Below are positions 11,266-22,300 of a stretch of DNA of 64,000 nucleotides, piece by piece. The notes under the pieces were generated by a model. That model made no database searches. It saw only the letters and a list, made by a program, of their open reading frames with translations, and was not told the origin of the DNA. Position numbers and translations under genes: made by a program. The first letter of the stretch is position 1. Every line of letters starts with the position of its first letter. The stretch comes from Bactericera cockerelli (Eukaryota; Arthropoda; Insecta; Hemiptera; Triozidae): assembly GCA_024516035.1 (NCBI GenBank), contig CM044955.1, positions 18,181,551 through 18,245,550 of the forward strand, given 5' to 3'.

Positions 11266-11574
11266 CAGTGCTCTTATTAGGTATGAAGTACCCAAGGTCA
11301 ACCTGGACTTTAAACCTACACACTTGGAACCTCAATTTATTTCGATCTGTCCTAACAATGCTAATATTTACCTTTCTCTTTTAAATCAAAAAGTTCTCAC
11401 TAAGAGTAGAATGGTGTACATAATAAATATAGTTCCTGTCAATGTCAGTTGATAGTATTACAAGATATTTAGTATTGCACATTGAAAACAGTTAAGTAAA
11501 ATAGTGTTTTATTTATACTGTTCGAATTTCATTACGCCAGTAGTTTAAAATGGTTTAAAATTACTAAAAAGTAT

Positions 11575-11810
11575 GTTGTTGTTGTTGTTGTTGTAACCAG
11601 CTTAGCTACTGCTGGGAGGGAGTGATAATTTTTAAAGTGGAAAAGTATTTCTCGTTCTGAACCACATATTTCTATGTGCAATCAACCAACGTTAAAACTT
11701 TGGCTTTTTCTTTTTGAGCCATTAAACCCTTGGCAACTGTAAGCTAGCCTGGCTTGTTAGGATGGGCTAGTCCGTTCTCTGTTTATAGTCCTTCAGTAAC
11801 ACAAAAAGTA
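11575..11810 (+). repeat. Dispersed repeat, copy 1 (paired with 37690-37930)
   Basis: GTTGTTGTTGTAACCAGCTT, then TTCTGAACCACATATTTCTA and AGCCTGGCTTGTTAGG with TTCTCTGTTTATAGTCC. The same words in the same order occur at 37690-37930. No ORF is present. Confidence 0.6.
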
Positions 11811-13628
11811 TTATATTACATTATTGGAATATTCACTTGGTCAGTTTAAACCCACTGTAGTCCCTAGTTTTGTAAGGGTTAGGTTTAGGTTTAGGTTTAA
11901 GATTTCTTTAGGTTATTTTGTGGATCCTCACAGGGCTGTGCACAAAAAATAAACTTAAGTCCTCAACTGACCTCAATCGCTTGACTGTTGCATTTAATTA
12001 CACTGTCTCATACTTCATTATTTATTAGATATGAAAAATACCAGCCATTGTTTATCATATCTGTTTGTTTGCTTGAGAATAATATTTTCAGAAATAATTT
12101 TCAATAAATCTTCTTTTGCATTAATAAGTAAATGTGAGTCAATTGATTTTTTTCCACTAATAACTGGTAAATAAATCCTTATCAATAGTGTGATAATATC
12201 TCACTATGTCACAATATTTATTCCTTAAGTGAAAATTTCAATATTATAAATTTATACTTGTAATCCAGTACTTCAAAGTCCATAAAAATATTCTTATCCA
12301 TAATGTCACACAAATATTTGTTCAAAGTGTTATTCTCATTAAGCTGAATGAATTGTATACTTTGTAATTTTAACAATCATTGATCATGCTTAACCAGAAT
12401 CTATAAATTATAACTAGTGCATTATTTAGAATGTCAGCGTAGATAGGTAAAGTTTAGTTGTTTATTAATTTAAGATTTATATAAAAAAAAAATATATCAT
12501 TCAATGAAACTCCAGCTTTTCTTATTCTGACGCTTTAAAATGTTTTCGCGATTTTTAATATCAAGCAAAGCGCACTCGTTTTGCAGAAAGTGACCCCGGA
12601 AACGGTCAGTAATTGCTGGTTATTCCTTCTTTGCTTCATAGACCTTTAATGTCGGACGTATAATACACAATCAGCAATCTCTGGTCGCGTGTTCAATTCT
12701 TGTACAAGTGGATATTTTTATCCTCGTATCTCCCCCTTTCTTGATTTTTTTTTTTTTTTTTTTTTTCAATAACAATAATATTATTATAACTAGACCTCAT
12801 GTCATCGTATGAGATGGGCAAGCTCAAGACACAGACAACAAGAGGTTTTTTCCAAGGCTGATTTCAATTTATGTATGGCGCATTGAATTTTTGTTGAAAT
12901 TTTACTCTGAGGGCATTTCAGATATCAGAAGTGTTTTATTTATTTTGCCATAATTTTCTTTGCACTTTTTAAAGAATGCCATCTTCATTCTTCAATTTCA
13001 AATCCCATTTAAAATGGATGTGAGATTTTTTGTAAACCTACTAAAAACTTTAGAACCACTTGGAGTTCACATGTTTAGACTTGAGCGTTAGTTTCCCCAT
13101 CTAACATAATCCTCAAAATGTAAGTCCACATAATTATAACAAAATCCGTCGCCAGGGTGGATTTAATGGACGTTTTTGTAATAATGTGGAGCTTCTAGAT
13201 CTTGCGTATTGTTTTCATGGGGAAAAATAATGCTTATGGATTTGTTTCTCTCTGAATAATCCTTGAAAATGAAATGAAACCTATCTATTAACTCTTAAAA
13301 AAGGCTAAAAAAAATTAAAAAGACTGATGAGTATTCACAGTAATCTTTTTTTTTAACCTATATTAGAAAGCTCCTTGTTAGAAAACCTCTTATGCCAATG
13401 TCTAAGTCTCATCCAGAGTCACATGGACACACAGCCTTTAAAACTACCTACTTAACAAAATGAAATATCTATTTATGCTTTGAAAACCGCTTCTATTCCT
13501 TGTGGTTTTATTTCATCGTTTGTTTATAATAAATACCTGCAGAATTGTTTTGTTGACAATATTATACTATTTTTGTTTTACTTGAAAACGATATTTTTTT
13601 AGTTTAAAAATTTCACTAATAACCCTCT

Positions 13629-13874
13629 AGCATAGCGTGTAGATTTAAGAAGTGTGGAAACCACCCCCCGCCGGCCTACATCGTGGCGTCCTCAGCGCTA
13701 GTATCGCAAAGGAGTTTCCTCTCTTGGTCCCTCACCCGTATCAATTGTAAACATAAAATATATCAAAAATAGGCCGCGAGAAACATTCTACTTCTTTGCG
13801 ATGGTGTCGCGCTATGTGGCGTTTCCATGAAACTGGGGTTCGTTTCCACACCTCTTAAATCTACACGCTATGCT
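13629..13874. mobile_element. MITE with terminal inverted repeats (AGCATAGCGTGTAGATTTAA)
   Basis: A 246-bp element. Left end AGCATAGCGTGTAGATTTAA then GAAGTGTGGAAAC; the right end is its inverted copy with one mismatch. A second inner inverted pair (ATCGCAAAG and CTTTGCGAT, plus GCGCTA) means the whole element can fold back. No coding capacity. Confidence 0.8.
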
Positions 13875-13926
13875 CTAGCTAAAGGTGAGATGATGTTCTA
13901 AAAGTTTAGATATCTAAAGTACTAAA

Positions 13927-14444
13927 TCGTCGCTTAAGAAGAGGTACCTCGTAAGTCCGAATTTTTCGATAATACGTTTTTGGTATCGTTGGAATCGGAA
14001 AAAAATATCGATTTTTTTAAAATCCGTTTTATATGACCATTCAAATACAAAAAATGCCACAATAATCGATTAAAGTTTACCTCGTAAATCGATATTTTTG
14101 TTTTGAAGAAAATTTCTGGTGAGACCTCGTATCTCCAATCAGTAATATATGTGTATTGTGTAAAATAAATCAGAGATACGAGGAACCTCTACAAAAAATG
14201 CACACATGCTTTTCTGAAAATTTTACAAGAATCACTTGAGAGGTACCTCGTATGTCCGATATCTCGTAAAAATACAAGTTTTATCAAAAAAATAGTAATT
14301 TCAATCGATAAAACAGGTATATGTTTATGGTTAAACTGATTTTTTTATTTTTTTTAAACCTGCCCACAACTTTATAATCAGTTTTTACTGTCTCCTGAAA
14401 AGTTCAAAAATCGGACTTACGAGGTACCTCTTCTTAAGCGACGA
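13927..14444. mobile_element. 518-bp MITE with perfect 34-bp terminal inverted repeats
   Basis: Left TIR 13927-13960 and right TIR 14411-14444 are exact inverted copies, beginning TCGTCGCTTAAGAAGAGGTA. The core GAGGTACCTCGTAAGTCCGA recurs internally in diverged form near 14080, 14120, 14175 and 14238, in both orientations, as subterminal transposase-binding repeats would. No ORF is present. Perfect TIRs imply a recent insertion. Confidence 0.85.
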
Positions 14445-15006
14445 AATGATTGTGAACTAAGTTTTCTAGCATCTCACACAAGTGAAAATCCGAGATCTCT
14501 TTCATTAACTCATGATAATTAAAAGGAGGTTTCGTGACTTCTTCAAAGTTGAAAATTTGATTGAATTCTTCATGAACCCATTCAAGCCCAGAATGAACAT
14601 TGAATCTGTGGGGGGAGGGGGGGTCGATCGCGTTGATTATCTGAGACTTAATAGTAGATCTTCTTCTGTAAAGGTTGGGCACCCCTGAGAGCTGAGAGTG
14701 ATGGGTTTGGAAAGATTTTGGTACACCCTGTAAGAATCCGTTTGATTAGAAGCTATCTGTAATTTTGTGTGTAGGAATCTGTTGTGATAACAAATGCTTT
14801 GCCGCGAAATTTGAAAAATCCAAGTTTTGAACACAGTCAACCCAGCATCTCTCGTCTATCTTGATAAATTAATGAATCTAACAAATCTGTCCAGAAATTT
14901 AATATAAAGTTAATTACCTTTTATTGTAATACCTATTTAAATGATCTCTTGAAAACACTACGAATTTCCACTTGCTGAAAAGTGGTGGTGTTTATTAGAG
15001 AGCACA

Positions 15007-15226
15007 ATGATTTACACTATGTGCAGAACTCGAATATCCTCAGTGATCTCATATTCTTGCTTACAATTCCTAACAAGACATTTGTGCTCTGCATCCAATG
15101 TATCCTCAACTACTAACAAAACCAAAATATTTGGAACATACAACATAGTCACTCCTGAATATCATACTCCACAACTTGAAATCCCCATTGAGTCTGGAAT
15201 AATATTACCAAGTTATCATTTCTCAG
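15007..15226 (+). CDS. METAP1D: MetAP1D exon 1 (presequence)
   Basis: ATG start, 73 codons plus one base, donor GTGAGA at 15227. It encodes the targeting peptide and a poorly conserved linker containing [12 protein letters not shown], then a Pro-rich stretch before the catalytic domain. Confidence 0.85.
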
Positions 15227-18200
15227 GTGAGATCATAAGGTTTCATAGAAAGTAAAATGAATGTCTAGTTTTTCTTTAGTATTATGAAGGTGCTAACTTC
15301 AATTATCATGTCATTTGCCACATAAAACATGTATGCCTTACACTACACTTTCAGTTCAGGCCCTGTAAGGCATACATGTGCATACACTTTACTCTTTCTG
15401 TTCTTGTTTTTTATCTGTCAGGCACATAAACCTTATGCTCTATTGTTCTCAACATCAAATTTAAATAGCTGGGCTTGTGGGAAATATGTACCCCTTTGTT
15501 CCGCTGATTTTTTTTTTTTTAATTACCAATGTCAAAGAAAGAAAAAAAAAGGCAGCCTCCGTGGCGTCAAGTGACTACTGCCCGTAGTCCAGAGTTCCAG
15601 AGTTCCCGGCTGGGGCAGACTTTTCGAAGAAAATTCTGTTCCATCCAAACACGTGAGGCTGCCATTTCCGGCCCTACCCAGGCTGGGTGAGGTTAATATG
15701 GGTAGCTGGTACGATTCCTAGCGAATGGAGGGCAAAAACACCCGTCCTAATCCAGGACGTTAAAATCAAATAGAATTGTTGGCGTTAGGAAGGGCATCCA
15801 GCCATAAAAAACGTGCTCCACCCTACCAACCTCAACCATGAAGTTGAACAATGCCAACCCCAAAAGCAACATAAGCTAATATGGGATAAAGGCAAGAGAG
15901 ATATAATGTCAAAGATAAAAAATATCGATAAACACCTTACACTGTCTTGCTCCAGGGCACCATATCTTACAGATTTATGCTCCGGGCCACTCTATGTTGC
16001 ATGTACCTTACACCATTTCTCTCCAATCTTTAGGCTTATTTTACACATTACACTCTAGTGTTATCCAAAGTCTCCAATAAAATATCATTAAAATACCTTG
16101 GGTTAGTGACTTGTTTAATTTTTGACATTTTCATGTCTTTGCTCTGGCACATAACCAAAATTATGTAACAAAATTATGTAACGAAATTATGTGACGAAAT
16201 TATGTAACGAAATATTAAATTATAAAAAGAGAGAAGAGAAAAAGTATGTGTCATGCGCACAATAACGAAATATTAAATTATAAAAAGAGAGAAGAGAAAA
16301 AGTATGTGTCATGCGCACAATACGAAATTTGGTCAGTTAAGTTTTAGACCTTAAATAGTAAAGATGAAAATGTCCCAATGGTTGCAGACTCGTATGCAAG
16401 CGTTTTTTATTAAGGGTTTAGAAAAATTATAAGTTCAACTCGGGCACTATAAATAAAGTCCATTTTTTGTCATGATTCCTTTATATTTTTCATATTCAAG
16501 AGTACCATTAGTTTAATGATAATGAGTGCTAAAAATGGTCTAACTGTGAACACTTGTAATCAATTAGCTTGGAAGGAAAAAAGAAAAAAATTGATCAAAT
16601 CATTTTTTGTTTATCAATATTATTCTAAAAAGAAAGAAATCTCCCTTTAATTATAATGAATTTTAATTGTTAAATATTTATTTTACTATCATAAAATTTG
16701 TCCCACAATTAGAGCATTTCCAGTTTCCCCAAGTAGACCCTAATAAAACAAATCTATTGGAAGTGTTAGTAAATTTAAGACTCAATAATTTTACATTCCA
16801 GGTGAACCTGAAAAATCCCCTGATGCCCCTGAAGTCAAAGATGAAAGCCAAATCAAAGTAATGCATGAAAGCTGCAAACTAGCCAGATTTGTTCTTGACT
16901 GTGTTGCAGAACACATAAAGGTTGGCATGACAACCAATGAAATTGATGTGTTTGCACATGATGTGATTGTCAATAATGGGGCCTACCCTTCTCCTCTCAA
17001 TTATAAAGGTGAGATAAGTACAGGATTAAAAATAGTAAAGTAATATGATCTTGGATTTGTCGTTCTTTATATTGTTTTATATTTTTAATCCAGACCAATG
17101 ATTAATGTATCACTCTTTTAGGTAGGCATGATCTATTATAATTAGTATTGAAAAATATCTGTTTCTAAGGTTGAAAATCCACTTCCAGACAAAAAGAAAA
17201 TTCATCCTGTTCATAGTTACCTATTTTCTTGTTGAAGACTTTGTAGTAAAAGACCACCATTCCTATACATACTATTTTGTTGCTAAAAGCTTTTATTGTG
17301 TTCTCATGTGGAGTCACTGTTCAATGATAATGTGCTTATTTTTAATCTATTTCCCCATTAAGGTTTTCCCAAGTCAATATGTACTTCTGTGAACAATGTA
17401 GCTTGTCATGGTATTCCTGATGGCCGACCTCTAGCAGATGGAGATATTATCAATGTGGATATCACCGTCTATTTGAACGGCTATCATGGAGACTGCTCTG
17501 CTACATTTTGTGTAGGAGATGTAGACCTCCCTGGAAGACTTCTAGTCACTACAGCACAACATGCACTTCATGCTGCCATCAGTGTTGTCAAACCAGGAGA
17601 ATATTTCTCCACCCTAGGTAAGACATGTTGGACTGGTAATGAAAATTAGAAAGTGCACTGCAGTCTAATTGAGAGACTTAAAAAATTATCATTAAAAAAC
17701 AAGTCCTTGTGAATATCAAGGTTTAATCTATACCCTGCTTTTAATAACTCCAGTACTTTTAGTTATAAGTTAAACAATGCTTGAACAACATTGTTTTTCA
17801 TACCTATCAAATGTCTGGTGATAGAGTAATATGTTTCCTATTCAATTACATTATCATTGTTTCATAACCCAGAGCTGATCAAAAATTGTATTCAGTATAG
17901 TGATAGTACAAATCTCAACTATGAAAAATACTAATATACATGACAAAGTAATCAACACTGGATTACCAAGTATTTACTTGTCTGACCCTAGGGTCTTATT
18001 AAAATAATAAATAATTAATTTTCATTTACAGGTAGTATCATTGAAAGTGTAGCAAAACAGAACAAGATGACTGTAATACCATCAATAGTAGGTCATGGAA
18101 TTGGATCTTACTTCCATGGACCACCAGATATCTTCCACACAAAAAATGATTATCCAGGAAAAATGGAGCCAGGTAATAAAAAAAACAACTCTAAGATATT

Positions 18201-18531
18201 TGGACATACTAATGATCAACTTTGATGATGCATCAACCCAGAAAATATTTCCAAATTGTTATTTTAAAATATTCCAAAGCATTTTATCCCATCAATTTTT
18301 TTTTATTCAAGTGTGAGAAGTAAACGATTTAAGAATTATTAAATTTAACTGTTTGACTCTTATATTGCAGGTATGACATTCACAATAGAACCTGTGTTGA
18401 CACATGGCGATGGTAAAGTGGTCATGCTGGATGATGGTTGGACAATAGTGACTGAAGATGACTCCAGGACAGCTCAATTTGAACACACAGTACTAGTCAC
18501 TGATGAAGGTTATAAAGTACTAACTTATTGA
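15007..18531 (+). CDS. METAP1D: Methionine aminopeptidase 1D, mitochondrial (type I MetAP), complete, five exons
   Basis: Removes the initiator Met from nascent proteins in mitochondria. Exons are 15007-15226, 16802-17008, 17363-17617, 18032-18172 and 18371-18531, giving 327 residues (vertebrate MetAP1D is about 335). All introns are GT-AG and in the same phase, each splitting a Gly codon G|GT. Residues 1-30 are Arg/Ser/Cys-rich with no acids ([20 protein letters not shown]), consistent with a mitochondrial presequence. Metal ligands of the pita-bread fold are all present: His158 (ACHGIPDG), Asp175 ([10 protein letters not shown]), Asp186 (HGDCSATF), His249 ([10 protein letters not shown]), Glu281 (FTIEPVL) and Glu312 (QFEHTVLVT). 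Their spacing is close to E. coli MetAP. The ATG at 15007 is the first in frame. It is transcribed in the same direction as CLPTM1, whose stop lies 4.2 kb upstream. Confidence 0.95.
15556..15855 (+). repeat. Dispersed repeat with LINE-tail-like end (in MetAP1D intron 1)
   Basis: GCAGCCTCCGTGGCGTCAAG at the left, then CCCGTCCTAATCCAGGACGT and TTGGCGTTAGGAAGGGCATC. The GGAAGGGCATCCAGCC type of tail is common at 3' ends of invertebrate retroelements. A minus-strand fragment of the same tail lies at 46848-46950. The class is inferred. Confidence 0.55.
16156..16322 (+). repeat. Short tandem repeats in MetAP1D intron 1
   Basis: Four copies of a 17-bp AAATTATGTAACGA-type unit (16156-16206), then two almost identical copies of a 58-bp unit (16207-16264 and 16265-16322) containing GTATGTGTCATGCGCACAAT. 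Confidence 0.9.
16802..17008 (+). CDS. METAP1D: MetAP1D exon 2
   Basis: Acceptor TACATTCCAG, donor GTGAGA at 17009. It reads [20 protein letters not shown], then [12 protein letters not shown] and [15 protein letters not shown], ending [10 protein letters not shown], the standard N-terminal half of the MetAP fold. Confidence 0.93.
17363..17617 (+). CDS. METAP1D: MetAP1D exon 3
   Basis: Acceptor CCCCATTAAG, donor GTAAGA at 17618. It reads [20 protein letters not shown] and carries His158, Asp175 and Asp186. Confidence 0.93.
18032..18172 (+). CDS. METAP1D: MetAP1D exon 4
   Basis: Acceptor TTCATTTACAG, donor GTAATA at 18173. It reads [20 protein letters not shown], then [15 protein letters not shown], and carries His249. 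Confidence 0.93.
18371..18531 (+). CDS. METAP1D: MetAP1D exon 5 (terminal)
   Basis: Acceptor TATATTGCAG. It reads [20 protein letters not shown], then [17 protein letters not shown] and TGA at 18529-18531. It carries Glu281 and Glu312. Confidence 0.94.
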
Positions 18532-19160
18532 AAACTGTCCAAAGAGATTGATATAATTTGAGTCATGTTTGATCTAAAAGTATAATGAAAATCAAATCTG
18601 AGTGATTAGAACAATAGTTCAATCAAGACATTAAAGTTCAAATCCTTCTCATATTTAAGTAATTTTTAATTGTGTTTATGTTTAACAGAGTTTTCCCCTT
18701 TATTTATTTTAGAAGCAGTAGAATGTAAAAGAAAAGTTAAAAAGTTCTGTTTAAGTGTTTTATAATATTACAGATTGAAGAAGAATTAGTTTGTAGATAT
18801 CATGGGTATAATTTACTACTGCTGTGGTAAAATTAAAACAGCATAGCTCTATTTATTGTTTGCAATGTACTGTTCAACATAGAGTAATATTTTCATTTAT
18901 CTTATATAACTTTAAACCTTTTGAGGCAAGAGTGAAGTTGAAAATTATAGAAAGCATAATAACATACATACTCCTAAATTTATTAGTTTATACTTTCCCA
19001 TTGATAGAAAACTATCAAGGGAAATCAACTGTTACAATATGTTGTAAATTGAAAACCAAAAATCGTCCTAAATATACATGAAAATAAACCCCTATTATTT
19101 TTTTTCATTCGAGAAAATGTTGTTCTCTAACTTTTTTTGTATCTTTAACCAATTCAAAGA
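18532..19160 (+). other. METAP1D: MetAP1D 3' UTR and downstream
   Basis: AT-rich DNA with no ORF of note. An AATAAA at 19083-19088 is a candidate polyadenylation signal, about 550 bases after the stop, followed by a T-rich stretch. Direct evidence for use is lacking. Confidence 0.45.
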
Positions 19161-19470
19161 AGCGGCGGTTGCGGCCAATATTTGCGGCCCTGCGGCAGCA
19201 TCTTGCGGCCGATTTCAACCAAAAGTTTCGTGGTTCGTCTGGTGTATGAAATTAATTTGCATACCAAATTTCAAGTCTCTAGCTCTTACCTTTCTCGAGA
19301 TATCCTGTTTACACACACACACACACACACAGACAGACGCACGGACCAATGGCTGAAAACAACTTTTTTGGTATCCTGAGGCTATGATTCGTCCAGAAAT
19401 GTGAAAAAACTGGGTAGGTCAAATTTTCGACGAATACAATACTTTCCTTATTATAGGATAAGGAAAGTAA
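19160..19470 (+). repeat. Dispersed (AC)n-containing repeat ending in a 10-bp stem-loop
   Basis: GAAGCGGCGGTTGCGGCC, then CTTTCTCGAGATATCCTG, an (AC)n tract, then GGCTATGATTCGTCCAGAAA and GTCAAATTTTCGACGAATAC. It ends in a perfect stem CTTTCCTTAT/ATAAGGAAAG (19442-19451/19458-19467). The same sequence appears inverted at 44585-44690 beside a TG tract, so it is a mobile repeat family. The terminal hairpin recalls Helitron 3' ends, but no CTRR end was found. Confidence 0.6.
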
Positions 19471-19882
19471 AAATCATGCATATTTAGGACGAATTATAGT
19501 GTCTGATTTTTCCAATGAGTTGCATCTGTGACATCATGGATATTACATCTGTGACTTCATGGATATTACATCTGATTGGTTCTATTTTTGATTCTTTGTA
19601 GATTTGAATATTGTTTGAACTGATGTATTATGATGCTCTGATAAGTTATATTATGAGAACTGTGCTGTAAAAGTTAAAGTAGTACCTAATTTTAAAAAAA
19701 GAACTGATGCTCGGAGAAATTTATTTATTTAAAAAGGTCTATAAATTTGAAGTAATGTGACCAAAATAAACTATTTAGTCATTCGGTGTTGACCAGAGCA
19801 CTTTGTTGTACATGAAAGTTTGGATACCTTCCCTTACATGGTGCTAAAATTATAATAATGAAGAATACCCATGATATGGGTA

Positions 19883-20050
19883 TAGCCGAACCTGGATATA
19901 AGAGAACAATTTCCATGTCCAATTTACTTCTCTATAGAAGGGAAAATAATCTCCTTATAAGAGAAACTTTGATATAAGAAGAAAAAAAATTACGGTCTCT
20001 TGAGTTCTTCTTATATCAAAGATATAAGAGAACTTAAAGGTTCGACTGTA
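19883..20050. mobile_element. pogo/Tc1-mariner-like MITE, copy 1
   Basis: About 168 bp flanked by TA. The right end inverted reads CAGTCGAACCTTTAAG and the left TAGCCGAACCTGGATATAAG. Inside, GATATAAGAAG and CTTCTTATATC pair. CAGT-type ends with TA flanks suit pogo-like elements (inference). A second copy lies at about 23685-23820. Confidence 0.65.
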
Positions 20051-20811
20051 TAGTAGAAGCTTAAATGAACTAATTTCAATGATTGCATTGGCAATGCAAA
20101 ATAATCGATTTCAGAGTATTAAATGAGTCAGTTCAGAGTACTTTAGTTAATTTTACACATTCATATGTTGGGTACACGTAATACAACTTCTCGAAGCGCC
20201 ACATGGCGAACTACATTTAAATATTATAAATACGTAAGAGCGCCGGGCCTTGGTAGCTGGGTACTTATAGGTATTCGTAGGTCTTACGTATGCGTGTGAG
20301 CTAAGTGAGCTTGGAATATGTATATTATGGTGCCCGCCATCTTTTGCATTATCTTCATACATAGGGAAAAACGTCTCATAGAAAGTTTACATACCTAAAT
20401 TGACAAGTTGAAATTGAAAATAGAAATATTTAATTATTTCGTAATTTTACTTTCTATTATTTTTGTTTCAAATAGTGTTTGGACTCTGATTAAAACTGAT
20501 GAAATTATGTTCAGAAGCAAGTAGCTGTTATTTGAGAATAAAAACTTCAGTTTTTACTTTATGTTTTTAAATTATGTTTGTTTTGAATGAAATCTATTCC
20601 AGTGAAAGCATAGAAAGGGTTAGGTATTTAAGCATTAGACAACGTAGTGGTAAATCTGCATTCTACCAGCATTAAAATTCTGCCTGATTGTGTATGGTTT
20701 CTCTGGTTATTATGTTACGCATTAGGAAATTCCTAATCTCATATGTTTTCCCAAATAATATTCCTTCTTGCAAATGCCGCACTGTCGCTGTATATCCATA
20801 CAAATAGTAGT

Positions 20812-21060
20812 CACTGTGGCAAGCGATTAGCGCGCTAGGCATTGCACACATGGTGACCTGGTTCGATTCCCACGGGGAGGATTTTTTCTGTTCTGTATTT
20901 GGATGTTCGGGTCCCTCATACCTCGTGAGGAAAAATGAGTAGCTGCTTTAATGTGAAGCAGCGACCAGGCAGAATCTTAGGCAAAAAAATAATACAAGAT
21001 ATTGTAAATTAAGTGCATGGTAAAGTCTATGATCTGCGCTACCACTAAAATTGTGACATA
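20812..21060 (+). mobile_element. tRNA-derived SINE, family A
   Basis: Begins GTCACTGTGGCAAGCGATTA (A-box-like) with B box GGTTCGATTCCC, then GTATTTGGATGTTCGGG and CATACCTCGTGAGGAAAAAT. The same family occurs at 25776-25960 and 34379-34690, with a minus-strand copy at 21105-21240. Confidence 0.8.
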
Positions 21061-21104
21061 AACACAAAGAAAAGCATTATATTATTATTTATATTATTAT
21101 TTAT

Positions 21105-21240
21105 ATCCATACAAATAGCTACTCATTTTACCTCACGAGGTATGAGTGCACTGCGTAACACACAGTAGAAAAAATTCTACACAGCTAGGGTTCGAACCCA
21201 GGTCACCGTGTGGACAAGCCTAGTGCGCAACTCCACGCAG
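21105..21240 (-). mobile_element. tRNA-derived SINE, family A
   Basis: Reverse complement of the family: CCTCACGAGGTATGAGTG, then GGGTTCGAACCCAGGTCACC. It lies in inverted orientation just after the copy at 20812, so the pair can form a hairpin in a transcript. Confidence 0.75.
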
Positions 21241-21278
21241 GCTATACACTAAACAGTATGTAATTACTAAAAAAGTAT

Positions 21279-21866
21279 AAGAGGCCAACCCCTCATAACT
21301 TTTGAACGCGATGGAATTTTTCAATTCTGTTATGTTCCAAGGATGAGGAGTGCCCTATGGCCCGTCCTGTGGTCGTACTTAATTTTCTGCCTAGCCAGCC
21401 TTGAGGCTATATTTTTTTCTCGCAAATTTTCAATGGAATGCCATATTTTTTATGAAATCAAAAAATATTCTTGTTGACTCTAACAGTAACTACGACTCTA
21501 GTACAACTACGACCTTAGATAGTTTTCTTGTAAATGTACTTCTTTTTTTTTCATGTAAATTTTGGGTAAAGGAATGGTCTTTTAGAAAATGCTTTTATAT
21601 GACGTAGAAACAGTATTTTGAACCCATGTAAATAAAAATTGCACCAAAAAATTAAATAATAGTCGCTGAAATTAAGGGTGTAATAGTCATGAAATTTGGC
21701 CCGTACCTCTAGCTTACACTGCATGGTTTTCTCCCTATTCAACTCTGATACGGTTTTTGAAACCGTGCCGCAGAATTAGTATGACCACAGGACGGGCCGT
21801 ATGGCACCTAGGCCTTAGAACTTTACAGAAAAGAATCATCGTGTTCAAGAATTACGAGGGGGGGGC
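21279..21866. mobile_element. Fold-back element with about 95-bp imperfect inverted ends
   Basis: Left end GAGGCCAACCCCTCATAACT to ATGGCCCGTCCTGTGGTCGT; the right end is the inverted partner, from ACCACAGGACGGGCCGTATG to CGAGGGGGGGGCCACC. About 80% paired by eye. The interior is AT-rich without a convincing ORF. The superfamily was not identified. Confidence 0.65.
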
Positions 21867-21889
21867 CACCTTTTCAGAAACATTTTATA

Positions 21890-22300
21890 TTATAAAATGA
21901 TTCGTTTGTGTGTGTGTGTATGTTTAAAACGCCATAGCTCGAGAACCGCAAGTCGGATTGATATGAAATTTCGCATGGTTACCAATAACAGTCTCAGAAC
22001 CGTCATGCGCTATTTAATTAAAGAAGTCCAGTTTCCAAAAGTTGAGCTTTTAAATGGGCTTATTCAATTACTGGCATATCTCGCGAAGTACAACTTCGAT
22101 TGAGCTGAAATTTAGTTTGTTTTCCAATGGCAGTATATACCCAAGAGTTAATAAGATGATTTTCAAAATGTACAATTTTGAAAAGATGTGCTTTTGAAAA
22201 TAACAGTGTTTATTGTTTTAAAATATTTTTGTTCCGGATCTATTTTTTTACAGACCCTACCCTTTTTCGATAAAGGTAGGTTACCTGCGAAAGATTATTA
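21890..22300 (+). repeat. Repeat containing a TG tract and CTCGAGAACCGCAAGTCGG
   Basis: Starts TTCGTTTGTGTGTGTGTG, then CCATAGCTCGAGAACCGC and TATGAAATTTCGCATGGTTA, and later ATATCTCGCGAAGTACAAC. In style (microsatellite plus a 'clear or even/odd effect' motif such as TCTCGAGA) it resembles 19160-19470 and 43600-44690. Identity beyond that is unknown. Confidence 0.4.

Larger units (their letters stand above)
10768..13628. other. CLPTM1 3' UTR and intergenic DNA
   Basis: No gene seen. It holds the 3' UTR, a possible AATAAA at 11181, a minus-strand LINE 3' fragment (about 11100-11265), and a dispersed repeat at about 11575-11810 also found at 37690-37930 (TTAGCCTGGCTTGTTAGG). A short TTTAGG-like run lies at 11878-11900. 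A very degraded MITE related to the 970-1094 family lies at about 13152-13300. Confidence 0.5.

Noticed and set aside
11878..11900. Telomere-like TTTAGG repeats
   Set aside because: Only about three units, not a clean TTAGG array; GGTTAGG words at 48780-48880 are equally scattered.
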